Positions 43,461 to 51,610 are shown, counted from the stretch's first letter. The stretch is DNA of 64,000 nt from DATFNI01 sp963712305 (GCA_963712305.1 CAVQHI010000001.1:1984001-2048000); one strand, 5' to 3'. Made by a program: numbers and translations. The notes: generated by a model not told the origin, from the letters alone.

Positions 43461-43476
43461 ATCAATTCCTGTGCCA
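43461..43476 (-). promoter_or_regulatory. Sigma-54-like promoter before the sulfotransferase operon
   Basis: On the minus strand it is TGGCACAGGAATTGAT: an exact TGGCAC, correct spacing and TTGA at -12, the same -12 variant as in the flgF element. It lies 192 bases before the start of the fusion gene. Confidence 0.45.
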
Positions 43477-43546
43477 AAACGTACCGGGCACGTCTATGAA
43501 GATGGAGTTTTTCTAATTGATGATATTTTGTTCCGGTATAGTTGGA

Positions 43547-43673
43547 AGTCATTCGGTTGTCACCCAATAGTCATTCAGTAGTTATTCAATTGTTACAGCT
43601 GCGATATCGAGTAAGATTTGTTGTTACCAAATGGCTATAGAATGACAGCAAAGCTGAATGACAACCAAATGAC
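43547..43673. repeat. Opposed arrays of 11-base repeats
   Basis: The left array has five units of about 11 bases at 43547-43601: AGTCATTCGGT, TGTCACCCAAT, AGTCATTCAGT, AGTTATTCAAT, and a degenerate fifth. The right array carries the same motif inverted: AGCTGAATGAC (43652-43662) and AACCAAATGAC (43663-43673), with a further TAGAATGAC just before. The whole could fold as a long imperfect hairpin. Confidence 0.55.
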
Positions 43674-43726
43674 TTTTCTCTCTTGCGTATTGGGCTCGAA
43701 AAATAGTATCTTTGTGGTCTTGAAAC

Positions 43727-43810
43727 GCCCTGGTGGTGGAATTGGTAGACACGCTGTCTTGAGGGGGCAGTGCTGGAAACGGCGTGCTGGTTCGAATCCA
43801 GTCCAGGGCA
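43727..43810 (+). tRNA. tRNA-Leu (GAG anticodon)
   Basis: The acceptor stem GCCCTGG pairs with CCAGGGC at the end, with discriminator A at 43810. The D-loop AATTGGTAGACAC, the long variable arm typical of Leu, and the T-loop GGTTCGAATCC are present. The anticodon stem CTGTC/GGCAG holds loop TTGAGGG with anticodon GAG at 43761-43763, reading CUC/CUU. No CCA is encoded after the discriminator. A hairpin terminator follows. Confidence 0.95.
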
Positions 43811-43811
43811 C

Positions 43812-43853
43812 AAAAAAGGCTGTTATCATAAACTGATACAGCCTTTTTTTTTA
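43812..43853 (+). terminator. Terminator after tRNA-Leu
   Basis: AAAAAAGGCTGTTATCA pairs with TGATACAGCCTTTTTT with one bulge, followed by more T. It is a good intrinsic terminator, and the symmetrical A/T runs may let it serve both strands, including the minus-strand methyltransferase that ends at 43893. Confidence 0.8.
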
Positions 43854-43892
43854 AATTTAATCTCATGTAGTTAATCAGATCTTTTGTCCATT

Positions 43893-44795
43893 TCACTCCG
43901 CCACCTTGCCCACCACAATGAATTGCGCCTCCAGTTCGAACCGGTCTTCGGCAAAGCTTGCTTTCAGCTCCTCGATTCCAGCTTCAAATTCTTCTTCTGT
44001 TATTAATCTCGCAGTCAGAAGATCATCTTTCTTACTTACAAAGCGTTCAACCTGGTAGGCTTCTGCGACCGAATCGCGGCCACTTTGATTGCCTAATCGC
44101 ATTGCCGGCATTAAGATAACCTGGATGTCCGTCATGCCAGCTTGTTTCATATACCGATAAAGCTTGCGACCTATTTTACGATCGCCACCATACAATCCCT
44201 GGAGTTCATTGACGGCACTTCGCAGCTTTTTGAACGCTGGTGAACTTTCGGAATCCGAGACACTGACTCCGTCATCGATGTCCATCACGAGAATTTTCCC
44301 GCCAGGCTGCGTAACACGAGCCATCTCGCGGAGCGCTTCTACGGGCTTATCAAGATGCTGCAACAGCAGGCGTGCGACGGTCAGATCCTGTGTTGATGAT
44401 TCAATAGGTAAATCATAGGCATCGCCAAATTTAGTTTGAACTGAGATGCCAAGCTCATCTGCCAGGTCGGAAAGGATATCAAGTCCTATCTGGTCATTGT
44501 CTACAGCAGTGACGACACCATTGTTCCTCTGCAACCAACCCAAGTCGAATGTCAGGGCACCAGTTCCTGCTCCCACATCCAAAATACGACCGGCTGTAAG
44601 GCCAAGGTTGGATATGGTGATCAGGCGCTGAAAATGAGTGTAATTACTTTGTTTAAGCAACCACTGATGTTCATCGGAATCGGTCATGTGTCGGTCTATC
44701 GCAGACGATACATTAGAAATCCATTCATTGACATCGGTAGTGAGCTCGGGGAGCAACGCACTTTGAGAGCGCGGAACGAAATCAGCTTCTTGCAT
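43893..44795 (-). CDS. Class I SAM-dependent methyltransferase
   Basis: The 300-residue product has the SAM loop ILDVGAGTGALTFDLGWL (motif I), AVDNDQIGLDIL (motif II), FGDAYDLPIESSTQDLTVAR and LLLQHLDKPVEALREMARVT with QPGGKILVMDIDD (motifs III-IV), the pattern of the UbiE/Methyltransferase_11 group. The substrate is unknown. It stands alone between tRNA-Leu and a sialate-esterase-like gene. Confidence 0.8.
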   Translation of the reverse strand: MQEADFVPRSQSALLPELTTDVNEWISNVSSAIDRHMTDSDEHQWLLKQSNYTHFQRLITISNLGLTAGRILDVGAGTGALTFDLGWLQRNNGVVTAVDNDQIGLDILSDLADELGISVQTKFGDAYDLPIESSTQDLTVARLLLQHLDKPVEALREMARVTQPGGKILVMDIDDGVSVSDSESSPAFKKLRSAVNELQGLYGGDRKIGRKLYRYMKQAGMTDIQVILMPAMRLGNQSGRDSVAEAYQVERFVSKKDDLLTARLITEEEFEAGIEELKASFAEDRFELEAQFIVVGKVAE

Positions 44796-44826
44796 CGGTA
44801 AAGGGCTTTAATTGAAGAGAAAGTCA

Positions 44827-44847
44827 CGGTATCCTTTCCGGATACCG
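44827..44847 (-). terminator. Hairpin between the esterase and methyltransferase genes
   Basis: Stem CGGTATCC/GGATACCG (44827-44834, 44840-44847) with loop TTTCC. It lies between the two minus-strand genes. It may end the esterase transcript or be a repeat; the T tract is weak. Confidence 0.35.
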
Positions 44848-44889
44848 GTTAATGTATCGGCCTGTTACCGTTAGGCTTTAACATTTTGA

Positions 44890-44962
44890 GATATTTTAGA
44901 TATTAGATACCAGACCTTAGACCTGGCCATTCTCTAAATAACTCAATAACCTAATAACCCTA
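44890..44962. repeat. Short imperfect spacer repeats
   Basis: Around 44890-44926 are repeated units of the type AGATATTAGAT and AGACCTTAGAC. Around 44938-44962 is a second patch, CTCAATAACCTAATAACCCTA. Such imperfect short repeats are common in spacers of Bacteroidota-like and other genomes. Confidence 0.4.
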
Positions 44963-46378
44963 TTTCTTGATATTGATTGGCCAGTTATCCGTGCGGAATG
45001 GTGACGCTGGCAAACTTTCTTTATTGAACAGATTTGGAATGGCAGTATTCGTAAATCCCATTCTTACCGCAGTTGGGTGTTTTATTTTCTTGCTGAATAC
45101 GACAACCGTGCTGTCTTGAATCCTGGCTGTGGCAGGGACAAACTGGTGATCATCGCCGGCGATTACAAAATCAGTCAGCTCTTTTCCCTTTTTTATCAAT
45201 CCATCCTGTGCAAAATCAAAATGTATGACGGCCTTGTTGCCCTTTACTTCCATGGACCGATATAACGGCCCGGATGGTATGAGGTCTTTCTGATCGTATG
45301 TCCGGGATAGCGCCCATCGTGCCAGGCGTTTCCCTACATCCAGCTTGTCCAATGGATGGATATTGGTAGTATCACCTGTAATATCAGTCGTTACAACCAT
45401 CCCGGTTTTGGGCATATGGCGGTAAGTCTGCAGTTGAGCTTCACGAACAAGGGATGCACTGTAGGGTGTCCCATAGGTGTAAGGAGCAATCTGCACAAAA
45501 TAGAACGGGAACTCTTTGTGCCACAGTTCTCGCCAGGAATGAATCATGGTACTAAATGCCTCCTCATAGGTAGAGGGATTACTCGTATTCGTTTCTCCCT
45601 GATACCAGATCGCACCAGCGACCGGGTAGTTGATGAGCGGATAGATCATTGCATTGAACGTAACAGCAGGGCGCATCGGACACCATGGAGCAGGCGTCAG
45701 TTTTGCAGCTGATGTCGCCAGCTTCTCACTTTGATTAAACACTTCGATCGGTGCCCAGGCTTCTACCGGGGTACCACCCCAGGCTGATTCGATTAGTCCA
45801 ACCGGCCGGTTTAGCTTCTGATTCAGTTCACGGCCAAAGTAATAGCCTGCCATGCTGAACGTACGCATACTTTGGGGTGTACAAACCTGCCATGATCCGC
45901 GAACTAGTTCCTGTGGATATGCAGCGGCAATCTTATCTATCTTAAATAATCGTATCTCTGGTTGATTGGCATTATTAACTTCCTGCGTGTAATGATCAGG
46001 ATGCCAGCTGGCGCTATACTCCATGTTCGATTGTCCGGTACAGAGCCAGACCTCACCGATCAACACATTATGTATCACAATCGTGGTATCGGCGATCACT
46101 GTAATTTCATATGGTCCGCCGGCTTTGGGTGTCTGAAGTTGTACAGACCATTGAGCATCAGAAGGTGTTATTGTCTTTAACGTGTCATTGGAATCCCAAC
46201 TGGCGACCACGCTTATCTTCTGTATAGGATCAGCCCATCCCCGAAAATTAACCCTCGTCTGCTGCTGCAGAACCATATTGTCTGAGAAAATATCGGGCAT
46301 TCTTAGTTGTGCATGAACCGGTAGCGAAATGGCTACCGACAATAAAGTGAAGAGGAACGGCAAAACTGTCTTTTTCAT
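44960..46378 (-). CDS. Sialate O-acetylesterase-like SGNH hydrolase
   Basis: The 472-residue product has a signal peptide (MKKTVLPFLFTLLSVAISLP...VHA). The family-wide IFSDNMVLQQQ start and the nucleophile motif WLCTGQSNMEYS (Ser117) are seen. AGAIWYQGETN is the second motif of the family. It is predicted to remove O-acetyl groups from carbohydrates in the periplasm or outside the cell. The real substrate may be sialic acid or plant/algal sugar. It is divergent from DUF2231. Confidence 0.85.
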   Translation of the reverse strand: MKKTVLPFLFTLLSVAISLPVHAQLRMPDIFSDNMVLQQQTRVNFRGWADPIQKISVVASWDSNDTLKTITPSDAQWSVQLQTPKAGGPYEITVIADTTIVIHNVLIGEVWLCTGQSNMEYSASWHPDHYTQEVNNANQPEIRLFKIDKIAAAYPQELVRGSWQVCTPQSMRTFSMAGYYFGRELNQKLNRPVGLIESAWGGTPVEAWAPIEVFNQSEKLATSAAKLTPAPWCPMRPAVTFNAMIYPLINYPVAGAIWYQGETNTSNPSTYEEAFSTMIHSWRELWHKEFPFYFVQIAPYTYGTPYSASLVREAQLQTYRHMPKTGMVVTTDITGDTTNIHPLDKLDVGKRLARWALSRTYDQKDLIPSGPLYRSMEVKGNKAVIHFDFAQDGLIKKGKELTDFVIAGDDHQFVPATARIQDSTVVVFSKKIKHPTAVRMGFTNTAIPNLFNKESLPASPFRTDNWPINIKK

Positions 46379-46501
46379 GGCGGGGATTCTTTAATCAGTA
46401 TTAATCAATCGATTTTATAAATACTGGGAACATGAGATAATAGCAAATGGATAAATACTTTCAATGAGTTGATCCCAGATTGTGGTTCATAGCACCATTC
46501 T

Positions 46502-46552
46502 TATTTTACTTTACGCTTTAAAAGTAAAATACCAGAATTTATATTTTACTTT
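46502..46552. promoter_or_regulatory. Three copies of TATTTTACTTT in the divergent spacer
   Basis: TATTTTACTTT at 46502-46512 pairs with its reverse complement AAAGTAAAATA at 46521-46531, and a further direct copy is at 46542-46552. Repeated, spaced copies between divergent genes suggest an operator for an unknown regulator. Confidence 0.4.
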
Positions 46553-46654
46553 CCTTCAATAACATTCTTAACGCAGTCAGCTCGTCCATCAATTCCAAAA
46601 TGGCTATTATTCCGTAGATATATACTGCATCTATTATCAATAAACTGATCCTCT

Positions 46655-47146
46655 ATGATTCCCGACTGGGTACCTAACATTCACCCGCTCCTGATACATT
46701 TTCCCATCGCAATCCTGATTATTGCATTTGTTTTTGATGTGCTGGCACTTGTTCTACCTAAAAAATGGTGGAATCCAACAATGGTTACGCTGCTCTATAC
46801 CATTGGAACAGTTTTTACACTCATTACTTACTATTCCGGACAGGAGGCAGCCGAGGATCTTAAAATACCTGCCGGGGCTAAAGATGTACTGCATCAACAC
46901 TCACAACTGGGATTGTATACCCTCCTTTTTTTCGGATTCTACATCACTATTCGACTTGCATTGACCTGGAATAAGGATACGATCAAGCGAGGGCTACATA
47001 CAGGACTGATCATTGGAGCTTTTGTCGGATTAGGACTTCTCTATACTACTGCCGAACATGGTGGTGAACTTGTATATGGCTATGGTGTAGGAACCGGACA
47101 ATTACTGCATGCGCAAAAGCAAGACAGCTCTAAATATTCTCCTTAG
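46655..47146 (+). CDS. DUF2231-type membrane protein
   Basis: The 163-residue product has four predicted membrane segments and the typical start VPNIHPLLIHFPIAILIIAF (the HPLLIHFP motif), with a YYSGQEAAEDLKIP segment after the second helix. This is the DUF2231 family pattern, found next to many redox proteins and of unknown function. It is followed by a short CACGGA repeat and is convergent with the ArsA-like gene. Confidence 0.8.
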   Translation: MIPDWVPNIHPLLIHFPIAILIIAFVFDVLALVLPKKWWNPTMVTLLYTIGTVFTLITYYSGQEAAEDLKIPAGAKDVLHQHSQLGLYTLLFFGFYITIRLALTWNKDTIKRGLHTGLIIGAFVGLGLLYTTAEHGGELVYGYGVGTGQLLHAQKQDSSKYSP

Positions 47147-47171
47147 GATTGAGCAATCGAGGGACAAACTT

Positions 47172-47200
47172 GCCACGGAAGCACGGAAAACCACAGAATT
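47172..47200. repeat. CACGGAA-type short tandem repeat
   Basis: GCCACGGAA, GCACGGAAAA and CCACAGAATT follow each other. This is a known kind of degenerate spacer repeat. It lies in the convergent gap between the DUF2231 and ArsA genes. Confidence 0.4.
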
Positions 47201-47206
47201 AGTTTT

Positions 47207-48172
47207 CTAAAAAGAAATTTTAATAAAGTGGCTGAATTTTTCCAGTTCGTCAAAACCGTTTGGTTCACTCGGCCACATTTCTACAGATATCCGGTGTAAG
47301 CCGCTGAATCGCTTGTCTATTTCCTGTAAATAAGATTTTTGAAGTTCGCCTCTTGGTTCCCAGAAACCGGTCAATGCTTTCTCCGGGATGATCTTATTAA
47401 TGAACAAAGTATCCGATGGAACCTTGAACTGTCTGAGCATTTTGAGCGCGCTCTCAGTCTCTTTGATGGGTAACTTTTCAGGGTTCAACACGAACACAAA
47501 GGAAGTCTTTTCCGGGTTCATAATGATATCCCGAAGTTTCTCAAATTTTACTTTACGCTCTTCCAGCTTATTCTGAATGGGATCATCGACCGGTTTGCCA
47601 TCATTAAGCAGCGACTCAAAACGCTCGTTAGTTGCCCGCCGTCTTGTCAGCAAGCTGTCCATCCAGACCTGCATTTGCTCCGGTAAAGCCAGCAAACGTA
47701 ATGTATGCCCGGTTGGTGCCGTATCGAAGATGATCAGATCATAATCCTTCGCTTCATCGAGAATGATTGAAGCGATACGATCGAACAATGCAGATTCACC
47801 GGCTCCGGGAGAATGACGGCTTAAATCTATCTGGCGATACACCTCTTCCATCAATTGCGGCTTGACCATTCCCGCAACATTCTTCTTTACCTGATTAATG
47901 TATGCTCTTGCCTCTTGTTCCGGGTCAATTTCTGTTGTCGTCAGATACTCATTAAGGCCGGTTAGCTTCGAACCAATAGACCGGCCAAACAAATCGCCGA
48001 GGCTGTGAGCCGGATCCGTTGATACCAGCAGGGTTTTTATTTTGGCTTCAGCAGCTATCAGAGCAATTGATGAGGCGATTGTGGATTTACCAACGCCCCC
48101 TTTTCCTCCGAAAAACAGTACGCTTCGTTTCAAAAGCTTTGATATCACCTCATTCATAATCTCTTTACTCAA
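47207..48172 (-). CDS. ArsA/Get3-like ATPase
   Basis: The 321-residue product has the deviant P-loop GGKGGVGKS at residues 22-30, then DPAHSLGDLF (switch region) and IFDTAPTGHTLRLLALP, the ArsA/Get3 signature. There is only one ATPase unit, as in Get3, not two as in plasmid ArsA, and I see no CxxC pair for zinc. No arsB or arsR is near. It is the third gene of the cstA operon, after the Cys-Cys protein (23-base gap). It may act in membrane-protein or metal handling. Confidence 0.85.
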   Translation of the reverse strand: MSKEIMNEVISKLLKRSVLFFGGKGGVGKSTIASSIALIAAEAKIKTLLVSTDPAHSLGDLFGRSIGSKLTGLNEYLTTTEIDPEQEARAYINQVKKNVAGMVKPQLMEEVYRQIDLSRHSPGAGESALFDRIASIILDEAKDYDLIIFDTAPTGHTLRLLALPEQMQVWMDSLLTRRRATNERFESLLNDGKPVDDPIQNKLEERKVKFEKLRDIIMNPEKTSFVFVLNPEKLPIKETESALKMLRQFKVPSDTLFINKIIPEKALTGFWEPRGELQKSYLQEIDKRFSGLHRISVEMWPSEPNGFDELEKFSHFIKISF

Positions 48173-48195
48173 TACTCATGTCCCATGCTTTTTCT

Positions 48196-48459
48196 TTAGC
48201 AGCAGCGAATACCGCTTAACGGAGAGTGTTCCATTCCCATTCGCAGATGCCACTCATGAAATCGCTCGATTATTTCCGGATAAAGTTCGAGTGTATAAAA
48301 AGTAGCGGGATTCGGTATTCCAAGCATTTCCGAAAAAAGCAGGAGAAAAATCACGTCTTCTTCATCCCGAAGTTCGCGTTTTATCTCGGCACGATGCGGT
48401 TGACGCAGCATTTCGTCATAACCGTACCACGCCTTTCTGATGATTTTAAGGATATTCAT
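48196..48459 (-). CDS. Small protein ending in Cys-Cys (cory-CC-star type)
   Basis: The 87-residue product is soluble and helical (MNILKIIRKAWYGYDEMLRQ, EEDVIFLLLFSEMLGIPNPA, TLYPEII-like stretch, FHEWHLRMGME), with two Cys as the very last residues before the stop (GIRCC). I recall the NCBI family name 'cory-CC-star protein' for small proteins of this shape. It lies between cstA and the ArsA-like ATPase on the same strand. The function is not known; the end Cys pair could bind a metal or be modified. Confidence 0.6.
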   Translation of the reverse strand: MNILKIIRKAWYGYDEMLRQPHRAEIKRELRDEEDVIFLLLFSEMLGIPNPATFYTLELYPEIIERFHEWHLRMGMEHSPLSGIRCC

Positions 48460-48472
48460 AGTGTTGCCCTTA

Positions 48473-50236
48473 CTACATATCGGATGATGCCAGGCCCGGA
48501 GTCTCGCTGGCCGTTACCTTTTCACCACCATTTCGAAAGACCGAGACGGCAGTAATCAGGATCCAGACCGCAAATACGAGAATGATGGCTCCAAATATAA
48601 ATAACAACCATTGCGCCTGTTCTCCGTGCCAACCGGACCATTGAAACACAACTTGCTGGATCATGGCCCAAAGAGTCACAAACAACAGAAATGCCATTGG
48701 TATGAATGTCACCAGGTAATTACGTCCTTGCTTTTTCAACCAAAGACTGACCAGCAGCAGACTTATTCCTGCCAAAAGCTGATTACTTGTACCAAACAAA
48801 GGCCAGAGCAAAAAGCCTCCAGAACCAAAACCCTGAGGTCCCTGCGGCAATACTGCCAATGCGGTACTGGAGATAACGCATATGCTCGTAGCTACGTGTT
48901 TCTTTGTTAATACAGGGAGGTTGTACTCGACACCGAGTTCCGAAATGATGTATCTCATAAGACGGAATGAAGTATCCAGTGAAGTAGCAGCAAAGCTGAC
49001 AACAATAACGGATACAATCGTTCTGGCTACATTTTCCGGGATCATCAATCCGGTTGCCAGTCGTGAGGCACCCTTGATAAATACGGCCAATCCCTGGTGA
49101 CTTGCGGCTGTAAAACTGCTGTACGTGGCTGAAAAATCTCCTGTTGTGGTAAAAAATGTTGCTACTGCAATTATTGATATCAGTGCGAGTATCCCCTCAC
49201 CGACAGCCCCCAGGTAACCGACCATACGAGCATCAGTTTCCCGATCAATCTGCTTCGATGTTGTCCCTGATGATACGAGTCCGTGAAAACCGGAAATGGC
49301 CCCGCATGCGATTGTTATAAAAAGCAGCGGAAACCAGGATACATCGGTTGTGGTATGAGTGGCAGGTGCTGTCACCTCAGGATGAACGAAAAGGAGACCA
49401 GCATAGAGTATGGCAAGTCCAACTACGAGCTGGTGCGAATTGATATAATCACGAGGCTGCAACAGCACCCAGACCGGCAAAACAGACGCGATATATACGT
49501 AAACCATCAGGATGACAATCCATACGAAGAAAGCCATCCCCACGCCATTTAGTCCAAACAGTACCATATGATCGGCACCACCGAAATACTGCACCAGATT
49601 GATCTGCAAAGCGGGAACATAACTGGCCACAACGGCAGTAAGATACATGACTGCAAGTGCAATAAGTGATGGGATGAGCAGCTTGCCAGTCTTACGATAA
49701 ACCCGGTATCCAATCCAGACGGCCAGGGGAATCTGAATAAAAACGGATAAGACGCTGGCCGGAAACGTGATGAACAAATTGGCAATGATCCATGCGAAAA
49801 CGGCATTAACCATCAAAACCAGTATTAAAATGATGAACAGAAACAGGATCTTTGCCCGCTTGCCAATGAGATTGTTAGCCAAAGTACCGACTGATTGGCC
49901 TTTGTTGCGAATAGACAGGACCAGCGTTCCAAAATCGTGGACACCTGCGGCAAAAATGGTTCCGAAGACCACCCATAATAACGCAGGAAGCCAACCCCAA
50001 TACAATGCTATTGCCGGTCCGACGATCGGAGCAGCACCGGCAACTGAAGTAAAATGGTGTCCCCATAAAATCCACTTATTCGTAGGCACAAAATCGACGC
50101 CGTCGTTGAACTGATGTGCAGGTGTTTGATAATCCGGATCAAGTTTATAAATACGGTCTGCAATAAACCTGGAGTAATAACGGTAGCCCAGCAACATCGC
50201 GGCCATACCTGCAAGAGCTAACAATATTCCGTTCAT
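48473..50236 (-). CDS. cstA: CstA-type carbon starvation/peptide-pyruvate transporter
   Basis: CstA-family transporters take up pyruvate or peptides during starvation. The 587-residue product has many membrane helices. Signatures are YRYYSRFIADRIYKL, GHHFTSVAGAAPIVGPAIAL, AAGVHDFGTLVLSIRNKG and SGTTSKQIDRETDARMVGY. It is followed by the small Cys-Cys protein gene (13-base gap), and then the ArsA-like gene. In E. coli the relative btsT is followed by yjiX and the P-loop GTPase gene yjiA, a similar layout. Confidence 0.92.
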   Translation of the reverse strand: MNGILLALAGMAAMLLGYRYYSRFIADRIYKLDPDYQTPAHQFNDGVDFVPTNKWILWGHHFTSVAGAAPIVGPAIALYWGWLPALLWVVFGTIFAAGVHDFGTLVLSIRNKGQSVGTLANNLIGKRAKILFLFIILILVLMVNAVFAWIIANLFITFPASVLSVFIQIPLAVWIGYRVYRKTGKLLIPSLIALAVMYLTAVVASYVPALQINLVQYFGGADHMVLFGLNGVGMAFFVWIVILMVYVYIASVLPVWVLLQPRDYINSHQLVVGLAILYAGLLFVHPEVTAPATHTTTDVSWFPLLFITIACGAISGFHGLVSSGTTSKQIDRETDARMVGYLGAVGEGILALISIIAVATFFTTTGDFSATYSSFTAASHQGLAVFIKGASRLATGLMIPENVARTIVSVIVVSFAATSLDTSFRLMRYIISELGVEYNLPVLTKKHVATSICVISSTALAVLPQGPQGFGSGGFLLWPLFGTSNQLLAGISLLLVSLWLKKQGRNYLVTFIPMAFLLFVTLWAMIQQVVFQWSGWHGEQAQWLLFIFGAIILVFAVWILITAVSVFRNGGEKVTASETPGLASSDM

Positions 50237-50450
50237 AAAATCCTTCTTTTGACACTATTGATCTATAAAAGCGCTTCCCTCTCATATTAACATGATATAA
50301 GCAAGAACATGATATTTATCAATGCGGGTGCTATTTTTTAAAGAAAAAAGACGGATTCACTCTTAATTTTGCGCTGTTTAAAAAATATTTTTCGACGAGA
50401 TCAGTTAAAATGATCAGTTATCAGAATTGTAGACATGAAATTAAAGAGCA

Positions 50451-50627
50451 ATGAGTAATTTCGGTTTGTTGATAAGAGCACTTCCTGGAGTTTTATTGAG
50501 CATTGTCATTTTGTCGGTTGTCGTCGTACCTGTTGTGAAAGTAGTAACGGGTCGTTGGCCATCAATCCATTTGCTTTCAGGAAATAAAACGACTAATGAG
50601 TCAACCCACAAAAGTAATATTAAGTAG
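50451..50627 (+). CDS. Possible small membrane protein (58 aa)
   Basis: The frame gives MSNFGLLIRALPGVLLSIVI and then a further hydrophobic stretch LSVVVVPVVKVVTG, with a polar tail ending HKSNIK. One membrane helix is clear. GAGCA lies just before the ATG, a weak ribosome site. No family is recognised, and a chance frame cannot be excluded. Confidence 0.35.
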   Translation: MSNFGLLIRALPGVLLSIVILSVVVVPVVKVVTGRWPSIHLLSGNKTTNESTHKSNIK

Positions 50628-50646
50628 TCGGCCAATACTTCTGTAA

Positions 50647-50665
50647 GCCGGACTGTCAGTCCGGC
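50647..50665. repeat. REP-type palindrome (left unit, outer)
   Basis: GCCGGACTGTCAGTCCGGC forms a 9-base stem with one loop base, preceded by TGTAA and followed by AATC. It is the first of a pair left of the RAYT gene, with a second at 50746-50764. A like pair lies on the right. Confidence 0.65.
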
Positions 50666-50745
50666 AATCTATAGTAACTTTTTTTTAGGATGTACCGGCA
50701 TATTTAACTATTCACATTTAATTCCCCTTTGCAACGACCGGAGGT

Positions 50746-50764
50746 GCCGGGCTGACAGCCCGGC
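50746..50764. repeat. REP-type palindrome (left unit, inner)
   Basis: GCCGGGCTGACAGCCCGGC with TTACG after it, in opposite orientation to the palindrome at 50647-50665. The preceding bases GGAGGT match the right unit (AGAGGT before the palindrome at 51594). Confidence 0.65.
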
Positions 50765-50865
50765 TTACGCATAAATCATTTAGAGTAGTTTAATTTTAAA
50801 TTAACTCTGCGTTGCATATGTTGGTTTGATAATCAGGAGATATATTTATCACAGGACTATTCATC

Positions 50866-51498
50866 ATGAATTACTATCGTCGCCATTTGCCACATTGGCA
50901 ACCCGAAAAAGCGTGCTATTTTGTGACTTTTCGATTAGCAGGATCCCTGCCCATAGAACTAAAAAAACAGTTGGGACAATTCTCTAAAATCAGGGATGAC
51001 GATCAAAAATCAGATTCAAAAATCCTTGCAATGCCTTTTGAGAGAGATGATAAGTTTTTTCATTTAAGTGAAGATCTTTCTGATAATCCGGTAATGGGAC
51101 CACAATGGTTAAATAGGCCACGGGTCGCTTCAATAATTTAAGAGGCAATACACTATCGTGATGGCTCAGTATATAAACTGTATTGTTACACTATAATGCC
51201 CAATCACGTTCACATGATTTTTAAGTGTCACGAAAATCGGCTTAATACTCCTTTTCCAGTCACAAAAATCCTGCAAACGTTAAAGGGATATACTGCATTT
51301 AAAGCAAATAGAATTTTAAACAGAGAAGGTTCATTCTGGTTATCCGAAAGCTACGATCATGTTGTTCGATCGCTTAATGAGATGAGACAAAGCGTCATAT
51401 ACATCCTCAATAATCCCGCAAAAGCTGGTTTGGTCAAATCCTGGGACAAATGGCCATACAGCTACTATGCACCGGAAATAGAAGAATTCGTGAAGTAA
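50866..51498 (+). pseudogene. REP-associated tyrosine transposase (RAYT), broken by one stop codon
   Basis: Two pieces lie in the same frame with one TAA between them at 51139-51141; no frameshift is needed. The first piece has MNYYRRHLPHWQPEKACYFV and FRLAGSLP, the second has MPNHVHMIF (HUH-type His pair, HVH) and the catalytic-region SVIYILNNPAKAGLVKSW with YSYYAPE. Joined, this is a 210-codon IS200-like/RAYT transposase. REP palindrome pairs lie on both sides. Thus the unit is likely inactive now, unless the stop is read through. Confidence 0.8.
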
Positions 51499-51519
51499 AC
51501 AGGACTGTCGGTCCGGCAA
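51499..51519. repeat. REP-type palindrome (right unit, inner, decayed)
   Basis: AACAGGACTGTCGGTCCGGCA is a decayed copy of the 50647 palindrome. It begins directly after the transposase stop. Confidence 0.5.
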
Positions 51520-51593
51520 TTCCCAATGTTTGATGTGTAGCTTATCTGGTTAAGTGAAACGTTGGTTCTTTCCCTTGATAGCGATCAGAGGTG

Positions 51594-51610
51594 TCGGGCT
51601 GACAGCCCGA
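51594..51610. repeat. REP-type palindrome (right unit, outer)
   Basis: TCGGGCTGACAGCCCGA with AGAGGTG before and CTTACAG after, matching the left inner palindrome at 50746-50764 (GGAGGTG...CTTACG). It also lies after the groES-like gene end on the minus strand and could end that transcript. Confidence 0.65.

Larger units (their letters stand above)
43270..43726. other. Gene-free spacer with inverted 11-base repeats
   Basis: This 457-base region has no gene that I can support. It carries a sigma-54-like element at 43461-43476 and two opposed sets of about 11-base repeats at 43547-43601 and 43636-43673. It lies between the sulfotransferase operon and tRNA-Leu. Confidence 0.6.
50237..50865. other. 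Spacer before the RAYT element
   Basis: The 629-base region holds a small possible gene at 50451-50627 and two REP-type palindromes (50647-50665 and 50746-50764). The rest is AT-rich and shows no further gene. Confidence 0.5.

Noticed and set aside
43586..43896. Several overlapping frames across the tRNA-Leu gene on both strands
   Set aside because: They cover the tRNA and its terminator, have no family features, and differ in every frame.
47207..48172. Arsenite-resistance role for the ArsA-like ATPase
   Set aside because: No arsB, arsR or arsD is near, there is only one ATPase unit, and the neighbours are cstA and the Cys-Cys protein.
50441..50635. Minus-strand 64-codon frame opposite the small membrane ORF
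   Set aside because: Its sequence is Thr-rich without domain features. The plus-strand frame with a clear membrane helix and a better start is more plausible.
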